From assembly GCF_001083785.1 (NCBI RefSeq), contig NZ_LAVL01000077.1:1-38244 (forward strand): a stretch of DNA of 38,244 bases, read 5' to 3'. Below are positions 6,853 through 14,205 of this stretch, one piece after another. The stretch's first letter is position 1. Each line of letters opens with the position of its first letter. The position numbers and the translations under genes are program-made. Origin of the DNA: Nonomuraea sp. SBT364 (GTDB taxonomy: Bacteria > Actinomycetota > Actinomycetes > Streptosporangiales > Streptosporangiaceae). Below the pieces are notes generated by a model that did no database searches, had not been told where the DNA came from, and saw only the letters and a program-made list of their open reading frames with translations.

Positions 6853-7890
6853 TTATCCGGTTATTTGGTGGCTTTTGGAGAGGTCGGGTGCGTAGCGGCC
6901 GGTGCCCTCGTACCGGACCCGCCAGTAGCCGCCCGCCCGGTCCCGCACCGTGTGCGTGAAGGAACCCTTGGCGTCGGTGGTGGCGTACGCGGTGTGCGAC
7001 CACTCGGCGGACGGGCTCTCCCGCCACAGGATCTCCACCCGCTGCCTGCCGAACGGCGCGAACCCGGTCAGGCCACGCCCGTCGACCCTCTTCAGCGAGC
7101 CGTGCAGCCGCACGCCCTCGGCGTGACGGGCCCGCTCCACCTCGACCTCCGTCAGCCGCGTCTCCCGCTTGAGCTGGAACGACTCGTACGCGGTCACGCT
7201 CGTGCCGTTCGGCCCCTTGGCGGTCGCGGCGATCGTCCAGGTGCCGGCCGGGTAGAAGCGGGTCAGCTCCTTGTCCGGCAGGAAGCGCCAGGTCTGCCAG
7301 CCGTCGCTCACCAGCAGCGGGCTCGGCGCCAGCCGCCACACCAGCCGCCCCGGCACCTCCGGAGCCCCCTCGGCGCCCGCCTCGGCCCGGCCCGCGCCCG
7401 AGCCCTGGGCGCCCCCCTCGGGCCGCAAGGCGCCCGCCGCCGACCGCACGGCCTCGGCCGCCGACCGCACCACGTCAGCCCCCGACCGGATGACATCCGC
7501 CCCGGAGCCGGCGCCCTCCGCGCCGGAACCGCCCGTGTCCGTGGCGGGGGGGGTGCCCGGGTCGGCCGGGGGCATCGCGCCGGTGTCCGGGCGGCCCCCG
7601 GCGGCGTCCGCCTCCGGGGCCAGGACGTGGGGCGGGCCGGGCGGCGACGGCCGTTCGGCGCCGGCGGGCGGGGCTCCGGGCTCGACCGAGACGGTCACCC
7701 CGTCACGCCCACGCACCCCCTTGGCGACCACGTCGATCACGAGGCGGACGGAGTTGCCGGCTCCGACCACCGGAGCGGCAGGCCGTACGGTGATCTCCCG
7801 GATGGCGAGCTCGGTCGCGGCGGAGGACGCCGGTGCGGGCACCGTGAGCGCACCCGCCGCGAGCGAGACGAGAAGAAGGCTTCTGGTCAT
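6853..7890 (-). CDS. Secreted protein with low-complexity middle and C-terminal Ig-like domain
   Basis: About 345 residues. Signal peptide MTRSLLLVSLAAGALTVPAPASSA followed by a short beta domain (TELAIREITVRPAAPVVGAG), a Pro/Gly/Ala-rich linker (about 75-175) containing four seven-residue repeats, then two beta domains; the final one (EILWRESPSAEWSHTAYATT to WRVRYEGTGRY) matches the neighbouring 160-residue secreted protein. The ATG at 7890 was preferred over longer readings because it begins the signal peptide. It follows the acyl-CoA synthetase gene by 65 bases on the same strand, and the function link is unclear. The gene is in one frame throughout, including across a run of seven or eight G at about 7543-7551. 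No function is recognised; a cell-surface or secreted binding role is a guess. Confidence 0.75.
   Translation of the reverse strand: MTRSLLLVSLAAGALTVPAPASSAATELAIREITVRPAAPVVGAGNSVRLVIDVVAKGVRGRDGVTVSVEPGAPPAGAERPSPPGPPHVLAPEADAAGGRPDTGAMPPADPGTPPATDTGGSGAEGAGSGADVIRSGADVVRSAAEAVRSAAGALRPEGGAQGSGAGRAEAGAEGAPEVPGRLVWRLAPSPLLVSDGWQTWRFLPDKELTRFYPAGTWTIAATAKGPNGTSVTAYESFQLKRETRLTEVEVERARHAEGVRLHGSLKRVDGRGLTGFAPFGRQRVEILWRESPSAEWSHTAYATTDAKGSFTHTVRDRAGGYWRVRYEGTGRYAPDLSKSHQITG
7420..7503 (-). repeat. Four imperfect heptapeptide-coding repeats
   Basis: The codons read as four tandem heptads: GADVIRS, GADVVRS, AAEAVRS, AAGALRP, each encoded by 21 bases. The pattern of small residues with one hydrophobic pair and Arg-Ser suggests a short amphipathic helix or a slippage-grown linker. 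Confidence 0.65.
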
Positions 7891-7955
7891 GATCAAGACG
7901 GTAGGAACCGGCCGGTAATGACCGGGACCACGACACACGCCCCCAATGGCAAAGG

Positions 7956-9791
7956 TCAGGCGTCGTACAGCCCGGCGATGAGGTCGGCGTACCTGGCGTG
8001 CACCACCCGCCGCTTCAGCTTGAGGCTGGGCGTCAGCTCCTCGGTCTCGGCGGTCCACTCGGTGCCGAGCAGCGCCCACCGCTTGACCTGCTGGACCCTG
8101 GCGAGCTTGGCGTTGGCCGTCTCGACCGCCGCCTCGACCTCCTTCAGCACGTCGGGGTGGGCGGCCAGGTCGGCGAGCGTGGTGAACGGGATGCCGCGCG
8201 CCTGCGCCCAGCCGGGCGCGACCTCGCCGTCGAGGGTGAGCACGGCCACCGGGTGGGGCCGGTTGTCGCCGTAGGCGAGGGCCTGGCCGATGAGGGGGTG
8301 CTCCTTGAGGTGGTTCTCGATCTCGGCCGGGGAGATGTTCTCGCCCCCGGCGGTGATGATCAGCTCCTTCTTGCGGTCGACGACCCGGTAGAAGCCGTCG
8401 GCGTCGACGGCGCCGATGTCGCCGGTGTGCAGCCAGCCGTCGGCGTCGATGAGCTCGGCGGTGGCCTCGGGGCGGCCGAGGTAGCCGGTGGTGTTGAGCG
8501 GGCTGCGGGTGAGGAGCTCGCCGTCCTCGGCGATGCGCACCTCGACGCCCGGCTCGGCGCGGCCGACGGTACCCAGCCGGTAGCAGGTGGGCCCGTTGCC
8601 GGTGAAGGCCCCCGTCGTCTCGGTCATCCCGTACACGTCGATGACCTTCAGCCCGAGCCCGGCGTAGAAGCGCTGCACCTCGCCGGCGAGCGGGGCCGCT
8701 CCGGTGGCGGTCCACCGGGCGCGGTCGAAGCCGATCATGCCGCGGATGACGGACAGGAGTGAGGTGTCGGCCTGCTCGTAGGCGGCCTGGATCTCGGGGG
8801 TGACGGTGCCGCCGTACTGGCCCGCCTCGACGTAGGCGGCGCCCGCCGCCATGGCCTGCCGTACGGCCTCCTGCTGCTCCTCGGGCTGGGTGGCCAGGAC
8901 GGCGAGCAGGCGGGCCATCATCTTCTCCCACACGCGCGGCACGCCGAAGAACAGCATCGGCCTGACCTGCCCGAGCGTGGCGCCGAGGTTGGCCAGGTCG
9001 GTGCAGAAGTACACGTGGGAGACCTTGACCAGCGGCAGGTAGAGGCTGAGGACCCGCTCGGCGATGTGCGCGTAGGTGAGATAGGAGATCTGGGTGCCGA
9101 GCAGCGGCAGCGCGGCCATCCGGTCGGTCGACTCCACCTCGTAGAAGATGTTGGTGTGGCTGAGCGGCACGCCCTTGGGCATGCCGGTGGTGCCGGAGGT
9201 GTAGAGGACGGTGACGACGTCGGCCGGGGTGACGGCGCGCCATCTGGCCTCGACGGCGGCGGGGTCGGCGGCCAGGCGGGCGCGGCCCAGGTCGAGGAAG
9301 TCCTGCCAGGACATGAACCGGTCGCCGTCAGGCGCCCCCTCCAGCATGATGATCTTGCGGAGGCCGGGCAGCCGGTCCAGCGCGGGCTCCCAGCGGGCGA
9401 GTTCGGCGGGTCCGCCGAGCACCGCGTAGCGGGCGCCGACGTCACCGGCGACGAAGGCGATCTGGTCGGGCGCGAACGTGGAGTAGACGGTGCAGCCGAC
9501 GCCGCCCGCGTGCACGGCGCCCAGGTCGGCCAGCACGTGCTCGCTCCGGTTGACCATCATCAGCGCCACCGTCTCGCCCGGCTCCAGCCCGAGCGCGGCG
9601 AAGGCGGCGGCGATCTCCAGCACCCGCCCGCGCGCCTCGGAGTAGGTGAGCGTGGCCCAGCCGCCCTCGATCGGGTCGGAGTAGGCCGGGGCGTCGGGGT
9701 GGCTCTCGGCGACCTGCCTGAGCTGCTCGCACACGGTGCGACCGGCGATGAGCCGCTCGATCTCCGCCCGGACTTCGAGGACTTCTGCCAT
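7956..9791 (-). CDS. Long-chain fatty acyl-CoA synthetase (AMP-forming, FadD-like)
   Basis: A 611-residue ANL-superfamily ligase that activates a fatty acid to an acyl-adenylate and then to acyl-CoA. Motifs in order: YTSGTTGMPKGV (P-loop-like ATP motif, about residue 197), YGMTETTG (about 390), GWLHTGDIG (about 455), DRKKELIITAGGENISPAEIE (hinge and A8 region, about 475-495) and a C-terminal lysine-containing segment (TPSLKLKRR). This is the long-chain branch of bacterial acyl-CoA synthetases (FadD15-like), with the usual length. Its start is ATG with GGAGG upstream. It is divergent from the peptide transporter with 137 bases between them, and upstream of the secreted protein gene. Possible promoter hexamers can be found in the AT-richer divergent region but none is convincing for this strand. 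Confidence 0.93.
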   Translation of the reverse strand: MAEVLEVRAEIERLIAGRTVCEQLRQVAESHPDAPAYSDPIEGGWATLTYSEARGRVLEIAAAFAALGLEPGETVALMMVNRSEHVLADLGAVHAGGVGCTVYSTFAPDQIAFVAGDVGARYAVLGGPAELARWEPALDRLPGLRKIIMLEGAPDGDRFMSWQDFLDLGRARLAADPAAVEARWRAVTPADVVTVLYTSGTTGMPKGVPLSHTNIFYEVESTDRMAALPLLGTQISYLTYAHIAERVLSLYLPLVKVSHVYFCTDLANLGATLGQVRPMLFFGVPRVWEKMMARLLAVLATQPEEQQEAVRQAMAAGAAYVEAGQYGGTVTPEIQAAYEQADTSLLSVIRGMIGFDRARWTATGAAPLAGEVQRFYAGLGLKVIDVYGMTETTGAFTGNGPTCYRLGTVGRAEPGVEVRIAEDGELLTRSPLNTTGYLGRPEATAELIDADGWLHTGDIGAVDADGFYRVVDRKKELIITAGGENISPAEIENHLKEHPLIGQALAYGDNRPHPVAVLTLDGEVAPGWAQARGIPFTTLADLAAHPDVLKEVEAAVETANAKLARVQQVKRWALLGTEWTAETEELTPSLKLKRRVVHARYADLIAGLYDA

Positions 9792-9928
9792 GGCGCGGGC
9801 CTCCAGTCAGCGACCACTTACACATTTGGCATGCATCGCACCACACCGCGCGGGTAGCGGCAAGAGTCTGGCCGATCCGTGACGTAGAGTAATCTTTCAC
9901 ATTCTCGCAGTGACCATCGGGGGCTCGG

Positions 9929-11419
9929 ATGAGTAACGGCGGCAGGACGTTCTTCGGTCACCCGTGGGCCCTGGCGACGTTGTTCGGCACCGAGATGTGG
10001 GAGCGGTTCAGCTGGTACGGGCTGCGCGCCATCCTGGCGACGTTCATGGTGGCCTCCCCCGCCAACCAGGGGCTGGGCATGACCGAGGAGACCGCGCAGG
10101 CGGTCGTCGGCATCTACGGCGCGCTGATCTACCTGGTGGCGCTGCCCGGCGGCTGGATCGCCGACCGCATCCTCGGGCCGCGCAGGTCGGTGTTCTGGGG
10201 CGGCTTCGTCATCATGTGCGGCCACATCAGCATGGCCCTCCCGGTCCAGGGGCCGGTCTTCGTGGTGCTCGGCCTGCTGCTGATCATCGCCGGCACCGGC
10301 CTGCTCAAGCCGAACATCTCGGTCATGGTGGGCAAGCTCTACCCGGACGACGCCGACGCGCGCAGGGACGCCGGGTTCTCGCTGTTCTACCTGGGCATCA
10401 ACCTGGGCGCGTTCTTCGCGCCGATCGTGGTCGGCTGGCTGGCCGCCGGTGACCGCTGGCACCTGGGCTTCGGCGCGGCGGCGGTCGGCATGGCGCTGGG
10501 CCTGCTGCAGTACGCCTGGGGCGGGCGCCGCAGCCTGCGCGGCGTCGGCGACCGGCCGGGCATGCCGCTCTCCCCGGCCGAGCTGCGCCGCTTCGGCCTG
10601 CTGACGGCCGCCGCGGTGGCGGTCGTGGCCGTGGCGCTGGCGGCGTGGGCGGCGACCGGCACGCTCACGCTCAGCCGGTTCACGCTCGTGGTGACGATCG
10701 TGATCCTGGCCGTGCCCGTCGTCTACTTCGGCTACATCATGCTCGGCAGCCACGACCTGACCGAGGACGAGCGGTCGAGGATGAAGGCCTACATCTGGCT
10801 GTTCGTCGCCGCCGCGATCTTCTGGATGATCTACGACCTGGCGCCGAGCAAGCTGCTGTTCTTCGCGCAGAACAACACCGACCTGTCGCTGTTCGGCGTG
10901 CCGATCCAGGCGGCGACCACGCAGTCGTTCAACCCGCTGTTCATCATGATCTTCGTGCCGGTGTTCGCGGCGCTCTGGGTCAAGCTGGGCAACCGGGTGA
11001 GCACGCCGCAGAAGTTCTCCTTCGCGCTGGTCATGGTGGGCATCAGCTTCGTCATCATGGCGCTGGCGGCCTCGCTGGCGCAGAGCGGCCGGGTGTCGGT
11101 CTGGTGGCTGGTGCTGGTCTACCTGGTTCAGGTGTTCGGCGAGCTGTCGCTCAGCCCGGTCGGGCTCTCGGTCACCACCAAGCTGGCGCCGCAGGCGTTC
11201 AAGGGGCAGATGCTCGGCGTGTGGTTCATCGCGGTGTCGGTGGGCGACGCCGTCGGCGGGCAGACCGGGCGGCTCGGCAACGTGATGTCCGAGCCGGCCT
11301 ACTACCTGCTGCTGGCGGCACTGGCGATCATCGCCGGGCTGGCGCTGTTCATGTTCACCCGCAAGCTGCGGGAGATGATGTCCGAGCACCATGTGCCCGC
11401 TGTGCCGCCCATCCGGTAG
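9929..11419 (+). CDS. Proton-dependent oligopeptide transporter (POT/PTR family MFS)
   Basis: A 496-residue integral membrane protein with about 12-14 segments. The first helix has the POT signature ExxERFxxYG (EMWERFSWYG, about residues 17-26), and the second signature region FSLFYLGINLGAFFAP is present near residues 151-166. POT proteins import di- and tripeptides with protons. The C-terminal part (FGELSLSPVGLSVTTKLAP) is also typical. An ATG start with GGGGGC upstream; TAATCT at 9890-9895 is a possible -10 element. The TRIC-like gene begins 12 bases after its stop, so these two are likely co-transcribed. Confidence 0.93.
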   Translation: MSNGGRTFFGHPWALATLFGTEMWERFSWYGLRAILATFMVASPANQGLGMTEETAQAVVGIYGALIYLVALPGGWIADRILGPRRSVFWGGFVIMCGHISMALPVQGPVFVVLGLLLIIAGTGLLKPNISVMVGKLYPDDADARRDAGFSLFYLGINLGAFFAPIVVGWLAAGDRWHLGFGAAAVGMALGLLQYAWGGRRSLRGVGDRPGMPLSPAELRRFGLLTAAAVAVVAVALAAWAATGTLTLSRFTLVVTIVILAVPVVYFGYIMLGSHDLTEDERSRMKAYIWLFVAAAIFWMIYDLAPSKLLFFAQNNTDLSLFGVPIQAATTQSFNPLFIMIFVPVFAALWVKLGNRVSTPQKFSFALVMVGISFVIMALAASLAQSGRVSVWWLVLVYLVQVFGELSLSPVGLSVTTKLAPQAFKGQMLGVWFIAVSVGDAVGGQTGRLGNVMSEPAYYLLLAALAIIAGLALFMFTRKLREMMSEHHVPAVPPIR

Positions 11420-11430
11420 ACATTGCCAAC

Positions 11431-12039
11431 GTGTCAGAACTTCTCGATCTCGCCGGCATCTTCGTCTTCGCCCTCTCCGGCGCCCTCATGGGGGTGCGCA
11501 AACGGCTCGACGTGGTCGGCATGGCGGTGCTCGCCGAGATGACCGCGCTGGGCGGCGGCATTGTCCGCGACCTGGTGCTCAACGTGCGGCCCGCCGCCTT
11601 CCAGAGCCTCGGTTACGTGCTGGTGCCGGTCGCCGCCACCGCCGTGGTCTACTTCTGGCACCCGCACGTGGCCCGGGTCATGCCCGCCATCCTCGTCCTC
11701 GACGCCGCCGGGCTCGGCCTGTTCTGCGCCGTCGGCACGGCCAAGGCCCTGGAGTACGGGCTGAGCCCGCTGCACGCCGCGCTCCTGGGCGTGGTCACGG
11801 CGGTGGGCGGCGGCATGCTCCGCGACGTCCTGGCCGGGGAGATCCCCACCCTGCTGTACGACCGGCAGCTGTACGCGCTGCCCGCGCTGATGGGTTCGGC
11901 CGCCATGGCCATCCTCTCGGCGGTCGGCCTGCACGGCTGGCCCGCCACGCTGGGCGCCGCCCTTCTCGCCTTCGGCCTGCGCATCGCCGCCATGCGCCTC
12001 AACTGGCGCGCCCCGCTGGCCAGGGGGCTGACCGAGTGA
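11431..12039 (+). CDS. TRIC-type cation channel / UPF0126 (YicG-like) membrane protein
   Basis: A 202-residue protein with about seven membrane segments made of two internally similar halves: LDLAGIFVFALSGALMGVRKRLDVVG with ALGGGIVRDLVL in the first and LDAAGLGLFCAVGTAKALEYG with AVGGGMLRDVLAGEIP in the second. GGG-x-x-RD in both halves is characteristic of bacterial homologues of the trimeric intracellular cation channel. These are thought to conduct monovalent cations. The GTG at 11431 was chosen because the first helix follows directly; no good ribosome binding site is visible, which suggests translational coupling to the transporter gene that ends 12 bases before. Confidence 0.9.
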   Translation: MSELLDLAGIFVFALSGALMGVRKRLDVVGMAVLAEMTALGGGIVRDLVLNVRPAAFQSLGYVLVPVAATAVVYFWHPHVARVMPAILVLDAAGLGLFCAVGTAKALEYGLSPLHAALLGVVTAVGGGMLRDVLAGEIPTLLYDRQLYALPALMGSAAMAILSAVGLHGWPATLGAALLAFGLRIAAMRLNWRAPLARGLTE

Positions 12040-12046
12040 GAGCCGC

Positions 12047-13477
12047 TCACACCATCGGGCTGAGGGAGTCCGGCACCCGGGTGGGTCCGACGGGGCCGTG
12101 CCGGTGGGCGGCCGCGATCCGGGTGACCGCCTCCTCCAGGAGCTGGGGCGGCAGCGTGTACGGCAGCCGCAGGTAACCCTCCAGCGCGCCCTCCAGGCCG
12201 AACCACGGGCCCGGCGCGAGCCGTACCCCATGGCCGGCGGCCGCCTCGGCGAGGGAGACGGCGGAGCCGGAGCCGAGCCGGATCCACAGCGTGCCGCCGC
12301 CGCGCGGCACCGCGAACTCCCAGTCTGGCAGCCGCGCGCGCAGCGCCGTCACCAGGGCGTCGCGGGAGGCGCGCAGGGCGCGGCGGCGCTCGGCCCTGGT
12401 CTCCTCCAGCCGGTCGAACAGCCGCGCCACGACGAGCTGCTCCAGCACCGGGCTGGCGATGTCGGCGGCGGCCCGGTGCAGCGCCATGCGGCGGGCCAGC
12501 GCGGCCGTGGTGCGGATCCAGCCGATGCGCAGCCCGCCCCACCACAGCTTGGACGCCGAGCCGATGCTGACCACCCGGCCGTCGGTGTCGAAGGCCGCCA
12601 TGGGGGCGGTGCGCGGCACGTCGTCCAGCGCCAGCTCCGACCAGGTCTCGTCGACGAGGAGCGTGGTGCCGCAGCGCCGGGCCGCGCCGGCGAGGAGGGC
12701 CCGGGTGGCGTCGTCCATGAGCGCGCCGGTCGGGTTCTGGAAGTCGGGCATCAGGTAGGCCAGGCGGGCGGCGTGCTGGCGCATCGCGGCGGCCACCAGG
12801 TCGGGCTGCCAGCCCTCGTGGGTGACGCCGACGGGGACGATCCGGGCGCCGCGCAGCCGGACCGCGTCGATGGCGTGCGGGTAGGTGGGCGACTCGACCA
12901 CCACGGGGTCGCCCGGCCCGGTCAGCACGCCCAGGACGAGCTGGATGGCGTGCTGGGAGCCGGTGGTGACGACGATCTGCTCGGGCCGGGTGGCCAGGCC
13001 GCGCCCGGTGTAGTGGGCGGCGATCCGCTCGCGCAGCTCCGGCAGGCCGAGCGCGTGGTAGCCGTTGCCCATCCCGTAGCGGGGCATGTCCTCGACGGCG
13101 GCGGCCATGGCCTCGCCGAGCGCGGAGGGCGCGGGCGGCGCGGCGGCCTGCATCTGGATCAGGCCGCCGTCGTCGACGGCCAGCCACGGGTTGTCGGCGG
13201 ACACGGCGGGGTCGGGCAGCGCCGTCCAGCTTCCCGACCCCTGCCTGCTCTCCAGGTAGCCGCGTTCGCGCAGCAGGTCGTAGGCGGCCGTCACGGTGGT
13301 GCGGCTGACCCGCAGGGTGCCGGCCAGGTGCCGCTCGGCGGGCATGCGTACCCGCACCGGGATCCGCCCGTCCAGCACGAGCGCGCGCACGGCGTCGGCG
13401 AGCGCCCGGTAGTAGGGCCGCGCGCCCGGCGGGACGTCGACCAGCCGGGCCACCTGCTGAGCCGACAAATGCTGCAT
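12047..13477 (-). CDS. MocR-type (GntR-aminotransferase fusion) transcriptional regulator
   Basis: About 476 residues: an N-terminal GntR winged helix (ALADAVRALVLDGRIPVRVRMPAERHLAGTLRVSRTTVTAAYDLLRERGYLESRQGSG) joined to a full fold-type I aminotransferase domain. PLP landmarks are VTTGSQHAIQLV, DFQNPTG, DETWSEL and the lysine in SIGSASKLWWGGLRIGW. MocR proteins bind PLP and use the aminotransferase domain as a sensor. The start MQHLSAQQ at 13477 is preferred; GTG codons further upstream would run into the regulatory region. It is divergent from a YczE-family membrane protein gene, a pairing known from Bacillus (YczR-YczE) and actinobacteria, so it very probably controls that gene. It converges on the TRIC gene with only seven bases between stops. 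Confidence 0.92.
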   Translation of the reverse strand: MQHLSAQQVARLVDVPPGARPYYRALADAVRALVLDGRIPVRVRMPAERHLAGTLRVSRTTVTAAYDLLRERGYLESRQGSGSWTALPDPAVSADNPWLAVDDGGLIQMQAAAPPAPSALGEAMAAAVEDMPRYGMGNGYHALGLPELRERIAAHYTGRGLATRPEQIVVTTGSQHAIQLVLGVLTGPGDPVVVESPTYPHAIDAVRLRGARIVPVGVTHEGWQPDLVAAAMRQHAARLAYLMPDFQNPTGALMDDATRALLAGAARRCGTTLLVDETWSELALDDVPRTAPMAAFDTDGRVVSIGSASKLWWGGLRIGWIRTTAALARRMALHRAAADIASPVLEQLVVARLFDRLEETRAERRRALRASRDALVTALRARLPDWEFAVPRGGGTLWIRLGSGSAVSLAEAAAGHGVRLAPGPWFGLEGALEGYLRLPYTLPPQLLEEAVTRIAAAHRHGPVGPTRVPDSLSPMV

Positions 13478-13479
13478 AA

Positions 13480-13538
13480 GGCCACTTTTCACGATTGGCC
13501 CTGTTATGGCAAGCGACGGGCGTGCCACCCTGGGGCCA
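13480..13538. promoter_or_regulatory. Half-site lattice between MocR and YczE genes
   Basis: The 63-bp divergent region contains GGCCA (13480), TGGCC (13496), TGGCA (13507), TGCCA (13523) and GGCCA (13534). Starts are spaced 16, 11, 16 and 11 bases, giving two inverted repeats, GGCCA-N11-TGGCC and TGGCA-N11-TGCCA, with centres 27 bases apart. This is the expected location of the MocR operator and promoters for both genes. Assignment to the MocR protein is inferred. Confidence 0.45.
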
Positions 13539-13540
13539 TC

Positions 13541-14143
13541 ATGAGCGAAGCGACTGTCACCCGGATCGGCTCCCTGCCCACGCGCCTCCTGCGCCTGTAC
13601 GGCGGCCTGGCTCTCTACGGCACCGGCATCGGCCTGCAGGTCGAATCAGGGCTCGGCAACGGCCCCTGGGACGTCTTCCACCAGGGCGTGGCCCGCTGGA
13701 CCGGCCTGAGCATCGGGACCGTGATCATCATCGTCGGCGCGCTGGTGATGTTCGCCTGGATCCCGCTGCGGCAGCGGCCGGGCCTGGGCACGATCAGCAA
13801 CGTGATCTTCGTGGGCCTGTTCGCCGACGCCGCCATCTTCCTGCTGCCCAGCTCCCCCGCCCCGCTGCTCGGCTGGCTGTACGTGGCGCTCGGCGTCTCG
13901 GCGATCGCGCTGGCCACCGTGCTCTACATCAGCGCCGGGATGGGCGCCGGCCCGCGTGACGGCGTCATGACCGGCCTGGTCCGGCTCGGCCTGTCGGTCC
14001 GGCTGAGCCGCTTCCTCATCGAGATCACCGTGCTCGCCGCCGGCTGGCTGCTCGGCGGCCTGGTGGGGCTCGGCACGCTGGTGTTCGCACTCGCGGTGGG
14101 CCCGCTGACCCAGCTCTTCACCCGGTGGATCCCGCTGCGGTGA
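13541..14143 (+). CDS. YczE/YyaS/YitT-family membrane protein
   Basis: A 200-residue protein with about five or six membrane segments. The hallmark glycine-rich element occurs twice: GLGNGPWDVFHQGVA (about residues 36-50) and GMGAGPRDGVMTGLV (about 131-145), marking an internal duplication. Members of this family in Bacillus and actinobacteria are membrane proteins of unsettled transport function; the one beside MocR regulators is thought to be the regulator's target. The ATG directly follows the half-site lattice, leaving a very short leader and a weak ribosome binding site. A strong hairpin follows the stop codon. Confidence 0.88.
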   Translation: MSEATVTRIGSLPTRLLRLYGGLALYGTGIGLQVESGLGNGPWDVFHQGVARWTGLSIGTVIIIVGALVMFAWIPLRQRPGLGTISNVIFVGLFADAAIFLLPSSPAPLLGWLYVALGVSAIALATVLYISAGMGAGPRDGVMTGLVRLGLSVRLSRFLIEITVLAAGWLLGGLVGLGTLVFALAVGPLTQLFTRWIPLR

Positions 14144-14148
14144 GCGCC

Positions 14149-14188
14149 CGGCCGGACCGGTCATGACGCGACACGACCGGTCCGGCCG
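14149..14188 (+). terminator. Terminator after the YczE-like gene
   Basis: A perfect 14-bp inverted repeat (CGGCCGGACCGGTC at 14149-14162, complement at 14175-14188) with a 12-nt loop starts six bases after the stop codon. No T-tract. It separates the gene from the GH15 gene on the same strand. Confidence 0.8.
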
Positions 14189-14192
14189 CGTG

Positions 14193-14198
14193 TAGCGT
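14193..14198 (+). promoter_or_regulatory. Possible -10 element for leaderless GH15 transcript
   Basis: TAGCGT ends seven bases before the ATG at 14206. A transcript starting at the ATG would be leaderless; the GGAGG here ends only one base from the ATG, too close to work as a normal ribosome binding site. No good -35 element is visible. Confidence 0.35.
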
Positions 14199-14205
14199 CG
14201 GAGGC

